Shown: one piece after another, positions 1 to 8,078 of the stretch
Layout: every line of letters starts with the position of its first letter
How positions within the stretch are numbered: the first letter of the stretch is position 1
The notes under the pieces: generated by a model
Database searches by the model: none
Seen by the model: the letters and a program-made list of their open reading frames with translations, nothing else
What the model was told of the DNA's origin: nothing
Translations under genes and position numbers: made by a program
DNA from: an uncultured Johnsonella sp.
GTDB lineage: Bacteria > Bacillota > Clostridia > Lachnospirales > Lachnospiraceae
DNA length: 24,364 nt
Assembly: GCA_900766185.1 (NCBI GenBank)
Contig: CAAFUL010000023.1
Location: 1 to 24,364, forward strand
Reading direction: 5' to 3'

Positions 1-11
1 AACCCGCAAGA

Positions 12-345
12 AATAGCTGTATAGGGGTTTGGGTAGAGGCATAGATAGCTATTGTTTATGTTGCTAAGGTAAGGAAGAGGGGGATGTGTGGCAGCGACTT
101 TTATTCAAATCTTAAAAACAGTCCTTCGTATAGAGGATGTGGAGTTAGATAAAAGTGTGCCTACACCTCTCCCCTCCGCCGGTACCTTAGGCACATAAAC
201 CGTTAAACTATCTTGCCAAGGACAATCTGAGACCGCCGGTACTTGTTTTATCAAGCCTTCAGGCGAAGATAAAGCTTAGTACCGCTGCGAGGCTTTAGTT
301 AAGGGAGCGTGTCCAAGGCAAGATATGTTTGTAACGGTTTATGTG
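12..345. ncRNA. Candidate large multi-domain structured RNA
   Basis: No gene is readable here, but the bases nest into helices far beyond chance. Domain 1: 12-18 pairs with 47-53. Domain 2: 54-61 with 193-200, 64-71 with 183-190, 87-92 with 159-165 (one bulge), 97-104 with 149-156 and 118-125 with 134-140. Domain 3 is a rod: 192-205 with 332-345 (14 perfect pairs), 209-217 with 317-325 (9), 220-224 with 310-314, 227-234 with 291-298, 237-243 with 278-284 and 247-252 with 268-273, capped by a small GCC/GGC hairpin. Strand 192-200 can join either domain 2 or domain 3. GC is higher than in nearby spacers. Three G-T pairs favour the plus strand and one A-C the minus, so strand is open. I see no tmRNA, RNase P, SRP or 6S signature. 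It may extend left of the window. Two tandem palindromic elements are the alternative reading. Confidence 0.55.
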
Positions 346-378
346 ATAAACATATCATTACAAAAGATACAGTCAATT

Positions 379-1086
379 TTAAGTCAGCCCCATTATATCC
401 GCTATTCGCTCTGCCATATACATATCTTCCCTTGTAGTTATTTTTATATTGTAGATACTTCCCTCTCCCACTTTTGCATGAACTCCCATAAGTTCATAGA
501 CAAGCATTTCGTCATCTGTAGGAATTTTATTTAATGTATCACTTGAACTTAAAATTTCATAGGCTTTTTTACATAAATTAAAATCAAAGGCTTGCGGTGT
601 CTGTACCGCTACAAGTTTTGCCCTGTCCGGTGTGTTTTCTACAAATGAATCTTCACTTATTTGCTTAACGGTATCCTTTAGGGCTACCCCCGGTATGTAG
701 GACTTATGTATCAGGGCTTCTTGTATCGCTTTTTCTATCATTTCCACACTTACGAAGGGTCTTGCGGCATCATGTATCAGTACTGTATCATAGTTTTCAT
801 CACCAAGGCTTTTAAATGCCGCTTCTACGGACAGGTATCTTTCCCTACCGCCTGCTACTAAGGCTCTGACCTTTTTTACCCCGTACTTTAATACAAGTTC
901 TTTTTTACAGTAGTCTATGTCCTCCTTCGGTACTACCAGTATGATATCGTCTACCGGACTTTCTTCAAAAGTTTTGAGACTGTAGTACATTATCGGCTTA
1001 TTTTTTAAAAGCAAATACTGTTTTTTTATATCCGTTCCCATACGACTGCCGCTTCCGGCAGCAAGAACTATAGCCAAGCTTTTCAT
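379..1086 (-). CDS. ispD: 2-C-methyl-D-erythritol 4-phosphate cytidylyltransferase
   Basis: IspD joins CTP and methylerythritol 4-phosphate to give CDP-methylerythritol in the non-mevalonate isoprenoid pathway, in the cytosol. The 235-residue protein has the expected family length. It shows the N-terminal nucleotide loop AAGSGSRMG at residues 9-17, a central HDAARPF motif, a QTPQAF motif and a later PTDDE segment, all typical of IspD. The ATG start follows a GGGAGAG ribosome site that lies inside the end of tsaD; tsaD stops only one base upstream, so the two are translationally linked. It is the last gene of the minus-strand housekeeping run before the structured region at the left edge. No terminator is obvious after its stop. 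The assignment is firm; other nucleotidyltransferases lack this motif set. Confidence 0.95.
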   Translation of the reverse strand: MKSLAIVLAAGSGSRMGTDIKKQYLLLKNKPIMYYSLKTFEESPVDDIILVVPKEDIDYCKKELVLKYGVKKVRALVAGGRERYLSVEAAFKSLGDENYDTVLIHDAARPFVSVEMIEKAIQEALIHKSYIPGVALKDTVKQISEDSFVENTPDRAKLVAVQTPQAFDFNLCKKAYEILSSSDTLNKIPTDDEMLVYELMGVHAKVGEGSIYNIKITTREDMYMAERIADIMGLT

Positions 1087-1087
1087 G

Positions 1088-2104
1088 CTACTCTCCCATT
1101 TTTAGATTAGGCACTGCATTAAGATCCGTTTTACTTCTTTTTCCTGCCATGTATTCATAGTATCCAAGCCCTGCTATCATGGCTGCATTGTCCGTACAAA
1201 GTATATTGGACGGATAATATAGTTTTATTCCCTCATTTTCGCAGGCTGTTTGCATATTTTCTCTAAGGCTCGTATTCGCTGCCACTCCGCCTGCCATGCA
1301 AACTTTCTTTACTCCCAGATTCTTAGCCGCAAGTATTGTGTGCTCCACAAGTACATCAACTACCGCCTTTTGAAAAGAAGCCGCAAGGTCTGCGGTATTG
1401 ACTTCCTCGCCCAGCATTTTCTTCTTGTTTTGATAGTTAAGCACTGCTGACTTTATACCTGAAAAGCTGAAATCATATATGCTGCCTTCTACCTTAGCCT
1501 TGGGAAATGTTATTGCCGTCGGATTGCCTTCTTTGGCTTTTTTATCAATCTTAGGTCCTCCGGGGTATCCTAAACCTATGCTTCTTGCCACCTTGTCAAA
1601 AGCTTCTCCTGCCGCATCATCCCTCGTTTTTCCGATAATGTCATACTCCGTATAGTCTTTGACCATAACTATTTGCGTATGTCCGCCGGAGACTATAAGG
1701 CACAAAAACGGCGGCTCAAGCTCTTTGTTTTCTATGTAGTTTGCCGCCACATGACCCTCTATGTGATGTATTCCTATACAAGGTTTTTTAAGTGCATAGG
1801 CAAGTGCCTTAGCCTGTGCCACTCCTACAAGTAAGGCTCCGACCAGACCCGGACCGTAGGTTACCGCAATTGCACTGATATCATCAAAAGTCTTTCCTGC
1901 CTTCTTCAAGGCTTCCCTTACCACAGGATTAATATTTTCTATATGCTTTCTTGAAGCTATTTCGGGAACTACACCTCCGTATATGGTGTGCAAGTCCACC
2001 TGTGAGGCTATAACATTGGACAATACTTCTCTTCCGTTTTTCACCACTGCCGCAGCGGTTTCATCACAGGAGCTTTCTATTCCCAGTATATATACATCAT
2101 TCAT
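1088..2104 (-). CDS. tsaD: tRNA N6-threonylcarbamoyladenosine synthase TsaD
   Basis: TsaD transfers the threonylcarbamoyl group from threonylcarbamoyl-AMP to A37 of ANN-reading tRNAs, working with TsaB and TsaE, both encoded just upstream in this run. The protein starts with the ASKHA-fold segment ILGIESSCDETAAAV, carries the metal-binding HHIEGH motif near residue 110 and the SGGHT nucleotide loop soon after, and ends with the conserved GGVAAN and CTDNAAM segments. Length (338-340) is normal. Two ATG codons compete: 2110 and 2104. I chose 2104 because a GGAG site lies seven bases before it but only one base before the other. The gene overlaps the end of rnz by several bases, implying translational coupling. 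Older names are Gcp and YgjD; the former glycoprotease label is obsolete. Confidence 0.95.
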   Translation of the reverse strand: MNDVYILGIESSCDETAAAVVKNGREVLSNVIASQVDLHTIYGGVVPEIASRKHIENINPVVREALKKAGKTFDDISAIAVTYGPGLVGALLVGVAQAKALAYALKKPCIGIHHIEGHVAANYIENKELEPPFLCLIVSGGHTQIVMVKDYTEYDIIGKTRDDAAGEAFDKVARSIGLGYPGGPKIDKKAKEGNPTAITFPKAKVEGSIYDFSFSGIKSAVLNYQNKKKMLGEEVNTADLAASFQKAVVDVLVEHTILAAKNLGVKKVCMAGGVAANTSLRENMQTACENEGIKLYYPSNILCTDNAAMIAGLGYYEYMAGKRSKTDLNAVPNLKMGE

Positions 2105-3008
2105 CTTCATACTCCAGTTCTAAGGTCCACAAGTCCTTGGCAGCCTTTGCCTTAGGAAATATTTGCCTTACCTTATCCATGTACTCTTCCGGTTTTATCA
2201 TGGAAGGACTGTAATGTGTCAGCCACATTTCCTTGGTATTTACCCTTGCCGCAATTTCAGCCGCCTCATACATAGTCATATGCTTATATTGTTTGGCGTT
2301 ATTTTCTTCTTCTCCGTACATACCCTCACAGATGAAAAGGTCCGTATCCTTAGCGTATTTTTCTATGTTTTTTACAGGTCTTGAGTCGGTTGCATAGCAT
2401 ACCGAGATTCCTTTTCTAGCCTCTCCCATAACCATATCCGGAGTGTAGATAACGCCCTCTTCTTCTATGCTTTCGCCATGCTGCAGTCTATTCCAATATT
2501 TTAGCGGTATGTCTTTTTCTTTTGCCTTTTGTGCATCAAATTTTGCAAGTCTTTCTATAGAAAGTTTATATCCGTAGCAGAGCACATTGTGATTAAGTTT
2601 AAATGCCTCTATTTTATAGGGTATATTGTCAAACTTAAATTCCTGCTCCTCCTTAGTAATTTCATGAAATATTATCTCAAAGGGCAGCTCCGGTGCTATG
2701 ACTCTAAGTGCAGACACCACCCTCTCAAGTCCCTTCGGTCCTATCATATGTATGGGTTCATGTCTTTCGCAGTTTCCAAGTGTAAGTAAAAGCCCCGGCA
2801 AACCGCTTATGTGATCTGCATGGTAATGTGTAAAGCAGATGACATCTATGGGTTTGGGAGACCATGATTTTTTCTTTATTGCAACCTGAGTGCCTTCTCC
2901 GCAGTCTATTAAAAGATTGCTGCCTTTGCATCTTGCCATAAGTGAGGTTAAGTATCTGTATGGCAGGGGCATCATGCCTCCGGTTCCAAGTAAACATATG
3001 TCTAACAT
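2097..3008 (-). CDS. rnz: Ribonuclease Z (tRNA 3' endonuclease)
   Basis: RNase Z is a zinc metallo-beta-lactamase that cuts tRNA precursors after the discriminator base so that CCA can be added or repaired. The zinc motif HYHADH is at residues 61-66, preceded by the LLIDCGEGT strand and followed by GLPGLL. Further metal ligands are visible in KLNHNV, in ATDSRP and in LTHYSP near the end. The central insertion around LAKFDAQKAKEKDIP resembles the flexible arm of the short RNase Z class, which binds the tRNA elbow. At 303 residues it fits the bacterial homodimer form. Start is ATG after AAAGAGG. It follows an unusually C- and A-rich 134-base leader (see findings). Another metallo-hydrolase role is possible but less likely given the arm. 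Confidence 0.88.
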   Translation of the reverse strand: MLDICLLGTGGMMPLPYRYLTSLMARCKGSNLLIDCGEGTQVAIKKKSWSPKPIDVICFTHYHADHISGLPGLLLTLGNCERHEPIHMIGPKGLERVVSALRVIAPELPFEIIFHEITKEEQEFKFDNIPYKIEAFKLNHNVLCYGYKLSIERLAKFDAQKAKEKDIPLKYWNRLQHGESIEEEGVIYTPDMVMGEARKGISVCYATDSRPVKNIEKYAKDTDLFICEGMYGEEENNAKQYKHMTMYEAAEIAARVNTKEMWLTHYSPSMIKPEEYMDKVRQIFPKAKAAKDLWTLELEYEDE

Positions 3009-3142
3009 TTGTATATCCTCTTTAATTTAATAGTATGGGGTCAGTGTGTTTTATCTTGTTTGTTGTGTGCTTTTTTATTTGTATAGTGTATTGTGTTGGG
3101 GCTAAGTGGGTTTATAGTTGGGGTATTACCGTGATAACTTCC

Positions 3143-3601
3143 TTATCCCACACAATCCGCAAGCTGCTTATACATCAACACCGCATTTTCCACCGGATTT
3201 GTATAATATTCCCTTCTTATCCCCATATTCACAAAGCCGTGTTCTCTATATAACTTATATGCTAACAGGTTACTCTCTCTAAGTTCAAGGAAAATCTTTT
3301 CCACCTTATTTTCCTCGCAAATCTTAAACATCACTTCCATAAGTCTGCTTGCATAACGCCTGTTCCTATACTCTTCAAGTACAGCTATGCTCATAAGCTC
3401 GGCATCTTCTCCTATAATATTAAAATTTATATAGGCAACTATCAATTCATTAAAGGTCAAAACTTTAATAAAATTATAATTTTGTCTAAACGAGCTTAAA
3501 ATTAAATCCTTACTCCAATAATCACTAAAGCAGGACTTTTCAATCTCGTATATTCTATCCAAGTCCTCTTCTTTCATATCCCTGATATCAAGATTTTCCA
3601 A
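3143..3601 (-). CDS. rimI: Ribosomal protein N-alanine acetyltransferase RimI
   Basis: This 152-residue GNAT-fold enzyme is RimI-like and would acetylate the N-terminus of ribosomal protein S18 (and perhaps other proteins) using acetyl-CoA. The N-terminal IRDMKEEDLDRIYEIEKSCF segment, the central AELMSIAVLEEYRNRRYASRLM acetyl-CoA region with the R/Q-x-x-G/A-type loop, and the LELRESNLLAYKLYREHGF block are hallmarks of the RimI group. It starts with TTG, preceded by an AGAGAGG site, and overlaps tsaB by 14 bases; no in-frame ATG lies nearby. The tsaB-rimI-tsaD neighbourhood is the standard one in Firmicutes and supports the name. Substrate specificity is inferred from family and context only. 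Confidence 0.88.
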   Translation of the reverse strand: MENLDIRDMKEEDLDRIYEIEKSCFSDYWSKDLILSSFRQNYNFIKVLTFNELIVAYINFNIIGEDAELMSIAVLEEYRNRRYASRLMEVMFKICEENKVEKIFLELRESNLLAYKLYREHGFVNMGIRREYYTNPVENAVLMYKQLADCVG

Positions 3602-4298
3602 CTGCCCTCTCTCTTTCCGCCTGACTGAGCCTTAAGTACTCCGGCAGCATATCATCCGCACTTACAAGTTTGCCCTCTTTAAAGTACTTGGCTGCAAGAC
3701 TTACCAAACTTCCTGCCCTTTGTCTGCTTTGACTTGGCAGGGCAAAGCAAAAGTCAAATTTTGCATTTTCTTCTATAACAGACTTATATACCGGCACTCC
3801 GTCTCCTAAAAATATCACTTCTTCATTAAAGCCTTTAAGCTTTTCAAGTAAATCATTTATATCCATAGCTGCTGCCGCTTCCACTACTTCAAATTCCTTA
3901 TCATTCCTAAATATACCTGTATATACCTGCTGCCTTCTTGCATCCATGATAGGGCAGATAAGCGACTTGGTATTGATGATATTGTAGGCTGTAGCATCCA
4001 AAGTAGGTACGGCAATCAAGGGTTTATCAAGCCCAAGCCCAAGCCCCTTGGCAGTTGCTACACCTATTCTAAGTCCGGTAAATGAACCTGGACCTGCGGA
4101 TATGGCTATCGCATCTATAGTTTGTAAGTCAAAATCAATTCTTGAGACTATTTCCTCAAGCATAGGTAAAAGTGTTTGTGAATGTGTCTTTTTATAATTT
4201 ACATTGTATTCTGCAATTATACTCTCATCTTCCAAGATAGCCACACCGGCTACAAGTGAAGAGCTTTCTATTCCTAAAATTCTCATAATTTTTCTCAT
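3588..4298 (-). CDS. tsaB: tRNA t6A dimerisation factor TsaB
   Basis: TsaB is the inactive ASKHA-fold partner of TsaD and forms the core of the bacterial t6A complex. The sequence opens with ILGIESSSLVAGVAIL and contains the diagnostic GPGSFTGLRIGVATAKGL block near residue 75, followed by MDARRQQVYTG. The catalytic metal histidines of TsaD are absent, as expected. Two ATG starts are possible, 4298 and 4286; neither has a good ribosome site, so the N-terminus is uncertain by four residues. The stop overlaps the TTG start of rimI. Unlike most genes here it does not directly follow its neighbour: 272 bases rich in inverted repeats separate it from tsaE, so it may have its own promoter. The minus-strand segment around 4355-4374 matches the cupin promoter region at 13785-13804. 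Confidence 0.93.
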   Translation of the reverse strand: MRKIMRILGIESSSLVAGVAILEDESIIAEYNVNYKKTHSQTLLPMLEEIVSRIDFDLQTIDAIAISAGPGSFTGLRIGVATAKGLGLGLDKPLIAVPTLDATAYNIINTKSLICPIMDARRQQVYTGIFRNDKEFEVVEAAAAMDINDLLEKLKGFNEEVIFLGDGVPVYKSVIEENAKFDFCFALPSQSRQRAGSLVSLAAKYFKEGKLVSADDMLPEYLRLSQAERERAVGKS

Positions 4299-4337
4299 TT
4301 TTATAGTTTTAAATAGGGGTAAATGTTATCGACCGGT

Positions 4338-4435
4338 GTATCGTTCGAAAAATAAGCATATCAAAACGATAAATATTTTTCTGAGTGTGTATATCAAAAC
4401 CTTTAGCGTAGTTAGGCTACGCTAAAGGTTTTGAT
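4338..4435. repeat. Inverted repeats in the tsaE-tsaB spacer, 19-bp perfect stem
   Basis: Bases 4393-4411 pair perfectly with 4417-4435 around a 5-base loop, and G-T pairs can extend the stem outward. Just upstream GTATCGTT (4338-4345) faces AACGATA (4365-4371). The stem has no run of T on either side, so a simple intrinsic terminator is doubtful; a remnant palindromic element or an mRNA-stabilising hairpin fits better. It lies between tsaE and tsaB on the transcribed minus strand. Confidence 0.75.
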
Positions 4436-4449
4436 GTATGAAATCAGGA

Positions 4450-4542
4450 AAATACCAAACTAAAGAACCATGCCACCCTAAACCCAAAGGTATAGCGCTA
4501 TAAACTTAAGAACCATATTACTATACTCATCTGTTGGTATTT
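4450..4542. repeat. Nearly symmetric 93-bp inverted repeat with central palindrome
   Basis: AAATACCAA at 4450-4458 is the exact inverse of 4534-4542, and the perfect 12-base palindrome TATAGCGCTATA sits at 4491-4502, almost exactly at the midpoint. The flanks between arms and centre are not complementary, but AGAACCAT appears in both halves as a direct repeat. It could be a small mobile-element remnant. No T run marks a terminator. Confidence 0.45.
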
Positions 4543-4570
4543 AAGCTGCTAATGCAAGTATAAAATCCTT

Positions 4571-5011
4571 TTATAGCAATCCTTTTATTACAATTCTTCT
4601 ATAATCCTCTCCTTTTTCGGGGTCTTTTTCTATGAGTATATGCGCCGCCTCATTTGGTATAAGTTCCTCTATAAGGCTTGCCCACTCTACAAGGCATACA
4701 CCGGTACCGAAAAAGTATTCCTCATAACCTATTTCATACATTTCTTCAGGCTCTTCTATCCTATATACATCAAAGTGATAAAAGGGAAGCCTGCCCTTCT
4801 CGTATACATTGAATAATACAAAAGTAGGGCTTACTATATCATCTTCTACACCAAGTCCCTTAGCCAGCCCCTTGGCAAATGCAGTCTTGCCTGCACCCAG
4901 ATCTCCATCTAAGCATATAAGACAGGGTACTTTTACTTTTTCCCCAAGTTCAAGGGCAAAGTTATAGGTTTCTTCTTTGCTGTAAACTTCTTTGATAGTA
5001 GTATTTGCCAT
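4571..5011 (-). CDS. tsaE: tRNA t6A biosynthesis ATPase TsaE
   Basis: TsaE is the small P-loop ATPase that drives turnover of the TsaB-TsaD complex in bacterial t6A synthesis. The 146-residue protein has the Walker A motif GDLGAGKT near residue 36, the SPTFVL switch segment, the HFDVYRI strand and the CLVEWA Walker B-like end that define the family. It begins with ATG two bases after the stop of the YcxB-like gene, with AAGG lying inside that stop region, so the pair is co-transcribed. It is followed by the 272-base palindrome-rich spacer before tsaB. Length and motifs match; the assignment is secure. Confidence 0.95.
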   Translation of the reverse strand: MANTTIKEVYSKEETYNFALELGEKVKVPCLICLDGDLGAGKTAFAKGLAKGLGVEDDIVSPTFVLFNVYEKGRLPFYHFDVYRIEEPEEMYEIGYEEYFFGTGVCLVEWASLIEELIPNEAAHILIEKDPEKGEDYRRIVIKGLL

Positions 5012-5013
5012 AT

Positions 5014-5544
5014 TTAAAACCTTATTACCTTAGTTTTTTCTTTTATTAATGCATTAACTTCATTTCTTTTATCACTAAAACATCTTGCCGGTATAAGGTA
5101 GCCCCTGATATTGTCCGTATAAAGTACTATCATATACCTTCTTATCATACTTCTGAAAATATGTTCCCAATCTAAATGCAGTTTTTGATCGTCCTTGCTT
5201 ACATCTATTCCCGATTCGGAAAGCTTTAAGTTAAAGCCTGCCTTCATATTGTCGGTTTTAGCCTGTAAAATAGCCTTTCTGTATAACAATAGAGGCTGTA
5301 TCACAGTAAACATAAGCGAGAAAAATATTAATATAAACTTTTTTGAATTATCAAGCTCCTTCCAATAATACACAAGGTATATAAGGCAGCCTATTGTAAA
5401 AATTATATTAAATAAAAGCCTATAGCCTCTATTTGCATTATACATATAAAATGTCCATAAATCATTTGCCTTAAGCTCTATATCAAAGCTGAAACTTTTA
5501 TCACCCTCAGCCTGTACTGCTTTTATATCTGTATTCTTTGCCAT
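5014..5544 (-). CDS. YcxB-like two-helix membrane protein
   Basis: A 176-residue protein of unknown function. After a polar N-terminus there is a segment reading ANDLWTFYMYNANRGYR, then two adjacent hydrophobic helices at about residues 43-63 and 69-88, then a basic loop and a soluble C-terminal half with LKLSESGIDV and YLIPARCF. This arrangement (two helices followed by a beta-rich tail that resembles a PH fold) is that of YcxB-like C-terminal family proteins. The ATG follows a GGGGAGAAG site in the short gap after tex, and tsaE begins two bases after its stop, so it is part of the tex-tsaE transcript. Nothing in it shows an enzymatic site. The family call rests on overall pattern and not on a catalytic motif. 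Confidence 0.7.
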   Translation of the reverse strand: MAKNTDIKAVQAEGDKSFSFDIELKANDLWTFYMYNANRGYRLLFNIIFTIGCLIYLVYYWKELDNSKKFILIFFSLMFTVIQPLLLYRKAILQAKTDNMKAGFNLKLSESGIDVSKDDQKLHLDWEHIFRSMIRRYMIVLYTDNIRGYLIPARCFSDKRNEVNALIKEKTKVIRF

Positions 5545-5552
5545 CTTCTCCC

Positions 5553-7700
5553 CTATAATATCATACTTAGCGCTATTCTGTTCTTTTTAGTATCCACGCT
5601 GAGTACCTTAACTTCTACTATATCTCCTACTGAAACCACATCAAGCGGATGCTTGATATAAGCCTTGCTAAGCTGTGAAATATGTACCAGACCGTCTTGA
5701 TGTACGCCTATATCCACAAATACTCCGAAGTCTATGACATTTCTCACTGTACCCTTTAATATCATGCCTTCTTTGATATCATTTATATCAAGAACATCGG
5801 TTCTTAGTATAGGTTTGGGCATCTCGTCTCTGGGGTCTCTTGCCGGCTTTTCAAGCTCTTTTACTATATCCCTTAAGGTAGGCTCACCGACTCCTATTTC
5901 CTCAGACAGGCTCTTATAATCTTCAACCTTGCTTTGTATATTTTTTATACCTCCGCTTGATATATCGGCTATGTCAAAGTCAAGCAATTCTATAAGCTGT
6001 TTTGCCGCCTTGTAGGACTCCGGATGTACACCGGTAATATCAAGGCTTTCATCACCCGAGTAGATTCTTAAAAATCCGGCACACTGTTCATAGGCTTTCG
6101 GACCGAGTTTCGGCACTTTTAAAAGCTCTTTTCTGTTCTTAAAACTTCCGTTTTCCTCCCTATAGAGTACTATATTCTTGGCAACGGTCTTACTTATACC
6201 GGAAATGTATTCAAGCAAGGAGGCAGAGGCGGTGTTAAGGTCTACACCTACTTTATTAACACAGTCCTCAACTACGGTGGATAAACTCTCACTCAAATGT
6301 TTTTGGTTCATATCATGTTGGTATTGACCGACTCCTATGGATTTAGGATCTATTTTTACAAGCTCAGCCAAAGGATCTTGCAGTCTTCTTGCTATAGATG
6401 CCGCACTTCTTTGTCCTACATCAAAGTTCGGAAACTCCTCTGTTGCAAGCTTACTTGCGGAATATACACTGGCTCCGGCTTCATTTACTATTACATATTC
6501 CACTTTTTTATCAAGCTCTCCTATAAGCTCGGCTATAATAGCTTCAGACTCTCTGGATGCGGTTCCGTTTCCCACTGAAATCAAGCTTACATTGTACTTT
6601 GCTATCAGCTTTTTTAGTATCTCCTTTGACTCTTTTACCTTATTTTGCGGAGCTGTGGGATAGATTACGGTAGTGTCCAAAACTCTTCCGGTCTCATCAA
6701 CGATTGCAAGCTTACAACCTGTTCTAAAAGCCGGATCCCAACCAAGTACCACCCTGCCGGTAATCGGTGCCTGCATAAGAAGCTGCTCCAAGTTTTTGGA
6801 AAATACCTTTATAGCCTCTTCCTCAGCCTTTTCATCAAGCTCCGATCTAATCTCCCTTTCTATGGAATCTTTTATAAGCCTTTTATAGCTGTCCGATATG
6901 GCTGCTTTTAACAGTTCTGTAGCTTTTTCATTGGTATTTTTTATTATCTTACTTTCCAAAAATTTAAGTATTTCTTCTTGGGGTGCTTCTATCTTAACGG
7001 TTAATACCTTTTCTTTTTCTCCTCTGTTAATTGCCAAAACCCTGTGAGATACACATTTTTTAACAAGCTCGGAGTAGTTATAATAGTTCTCATATACCGA
7101 GGATTCCTCCTCGTCCTTTGCAACCGAGGTAAGTAAGCCATATTCAAATGTATCCTTCCTTATACGGCTTCTATACTGTGCATCATCAGATATTTGCTCG
7201 GCTATTATATCAAGCGCTCCGGCTATAGCGGCATCTACATCTTCCACCTCAAGCCCTTCGGCATCGGAAATGTATTTTTTTGCCTCTTCTTCTATGTTAA
7301 GTGTTCCGGACTGCTCATATATAAGTTTTGCAAGCGGATCAAGCCCTTTATTTTTAGCTATGATAGCTCTTGTCGTCCTCTTAGGTTTATAAGGTCTGTA
7401 TAAGTCCTCAACCTCAACCAAGGTTAAAGCCATATCTATTTTCTTATATAGTTCCTCATCTTCTATACCCTGTGCTCTTATCGACTCACTTATCTGTTCC
7501 TTTCTTTCTTCAAGATTTCTAAGGTACTTAAGTCTTTCATCAAGCTTTCTTAAAACTTCATCATCTAAAGAGCCGGTAACCTCCTTACGATATCTTGCGA
7601 TGAAGGGAATTGTATTGCCCTCGTCTATAAGCTGTATCGTTGCCTCAAGCTTTGATTCTTTTATATTAAGTTCTGCGGAAAGTGTCTTTATTATGTCCAT
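5553..7700 (-). CDS. tex: Tex family RNA-binding transcription accessory protein
   Basis: At 715 residues this matches Tex. Order seen: helical N-terminal region with PFIARYRKEVTGSLDD near residue 32 and VEDLYRPYKPKRTTRA near residue 95; a YqgF/RNase H-like fold from about 315 (GWDPAFRTGCKLAIVD, then VGNGTASRESE); helix-hairpin-helix segment at about 495-545 (SLLEYISGISKTVAKNIV, VPKLGPKAYEQ); and a C-terminal S1 RNA-binding domain from about 640 (EGMILKGTVRNVIDFGVFVDIG). Tex binds nucleic acids and is linked to transcription and ribosome-associated functions, though its precise role is unsettled. Start is ATG after AGAGG. A near-consensus promoter lies 35-63 bases upstream, so tex leads the minus-strand operon that continues into the YcxB-like gene and tsaE. 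Confidence 0.95.
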   Translation of the reverse strand: MDIIKTLSAELNIKESKLEATIQLIDEGNTIPFIARYRKEVTGSLDDEVLRKLDERLKYLRNLEERKEQISESIRAQGIEDEELYKKIDMALTLVEVEDLYRPYKPKRTTRAIIAKNKGLDPLAKLIYEQSGTLNIEEEAKKYISDAEGLEVEDVDAAIAGALDIIAEQISDDAQYRSRIRKDTFEYGLLTSVAKDEEESSVYENYYNYSELVKKCVSHRVLAINRGEKEKVLTVKIEAPQEEILKFLESKIIKNTNEKATELLKAAISDSYKRLIKDSIEREIRSELDEKAEEEAIKVFSKNLEQLLMQAPITGRVVLGWDPAFRTGCKLAIVDETGRVLDTTVIYPTAPQNKVKESKEILKKLIAKYNVSLISVGNGTASRESEAIIAELIGELDKKVEYVIVNEAGASVYSASKLATEEFPNFDVGQRSAASIARRLQDPLAELVKIDPKSIGVGQYQHDMNQKHLSESLSTVVEDCVNKVGVDLNTASASLLEYISGISKTVAKNIVLYREENGSFKNRKELLKVPKLGPKAYEQCAGFLRIYSGDESLDITGVHPESYKAAKQLIELLDFDIADISSGGIKNIQSKVEDYKSLSEEIGVGEPTLRDIVKELEKPARDPRDEMPKPILRTDVLDINDIKEGMILKGTVRNVIDFGVFVDIGVHQDGLVHISQLSKAYIKHPLDVVSVGDIVEVKVLSVDTKKNRIALSMIL

Positions 7701-7734
7701 TATTACCTCTGTTTATAAGCTGTATTTCCATAGA

Positions 7735-7763
7735 ATTATACATTATTAGGTATTATAGTGCAA
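7735..7763 (-). promoter_or_regulatory. Promoter of tex
   Basis: On the minus strand TTGCAC (7758-7763) and TATAAT (7735-7740) are separated by exactly 17 bases, a strong SigA-type promoter. The -10 box ends 34 bases before the tex start codon. Confidence 0.8.
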
Positions 7764-8078
7764 CATTTGTAAAACCTGTGTGCTTTCCAAACCGCTATTT
7801 GCAGCTTGATTTTTCTTTAGTAGTAATTACTGTTTCCGACCATTATGCCAATTTAAAACATAAATAATTTTAAGTGCAGTAAAAAATCCGTTGCAAACAG
7901 CTTAAGGCCTAATCAGAATTTCTTTTACACCGACAAAACCTTCTGATTTAAGATTATTTTCAGCTTATATATGTATACTAATTAAGCTATAATACATAGT
8001 AGACTTCATGTAGCAAACGACCTATAAATAATGAGTCAAAAAAATAAAGCTTAAATGAACCTTACAAGGGGGAAATGT
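7764..8078. promoter_or_regulatory. Divergent spacer with dyad and probable two-component promoter
   Basis: No gene is seen between the tex promoter and the response regulator. AATCAGAA at 7911-7918 is mirrored by TTCTGATT at 7941-7948, flanked by CTTAA and TTAAG, a possible operator or hairpin. A TATAAT at 7988-7993 is a plausible plus-strand -10 box, but the matching -35 hexamer (TTATAT, 7965-7970) is poor, consistent with an activated promoter. An AAGGGGG ribosome site at about 8065-8072 precedes the regulator start. Confidence 0.4.

Noticed and set aside
1..345. CRISPR array, integron attC site or group II intron
   Set aside because: No regular repeat-spacer spacing, no attC core pair and no recognisable domain V; the pairing is continuous over hundreds of bases.
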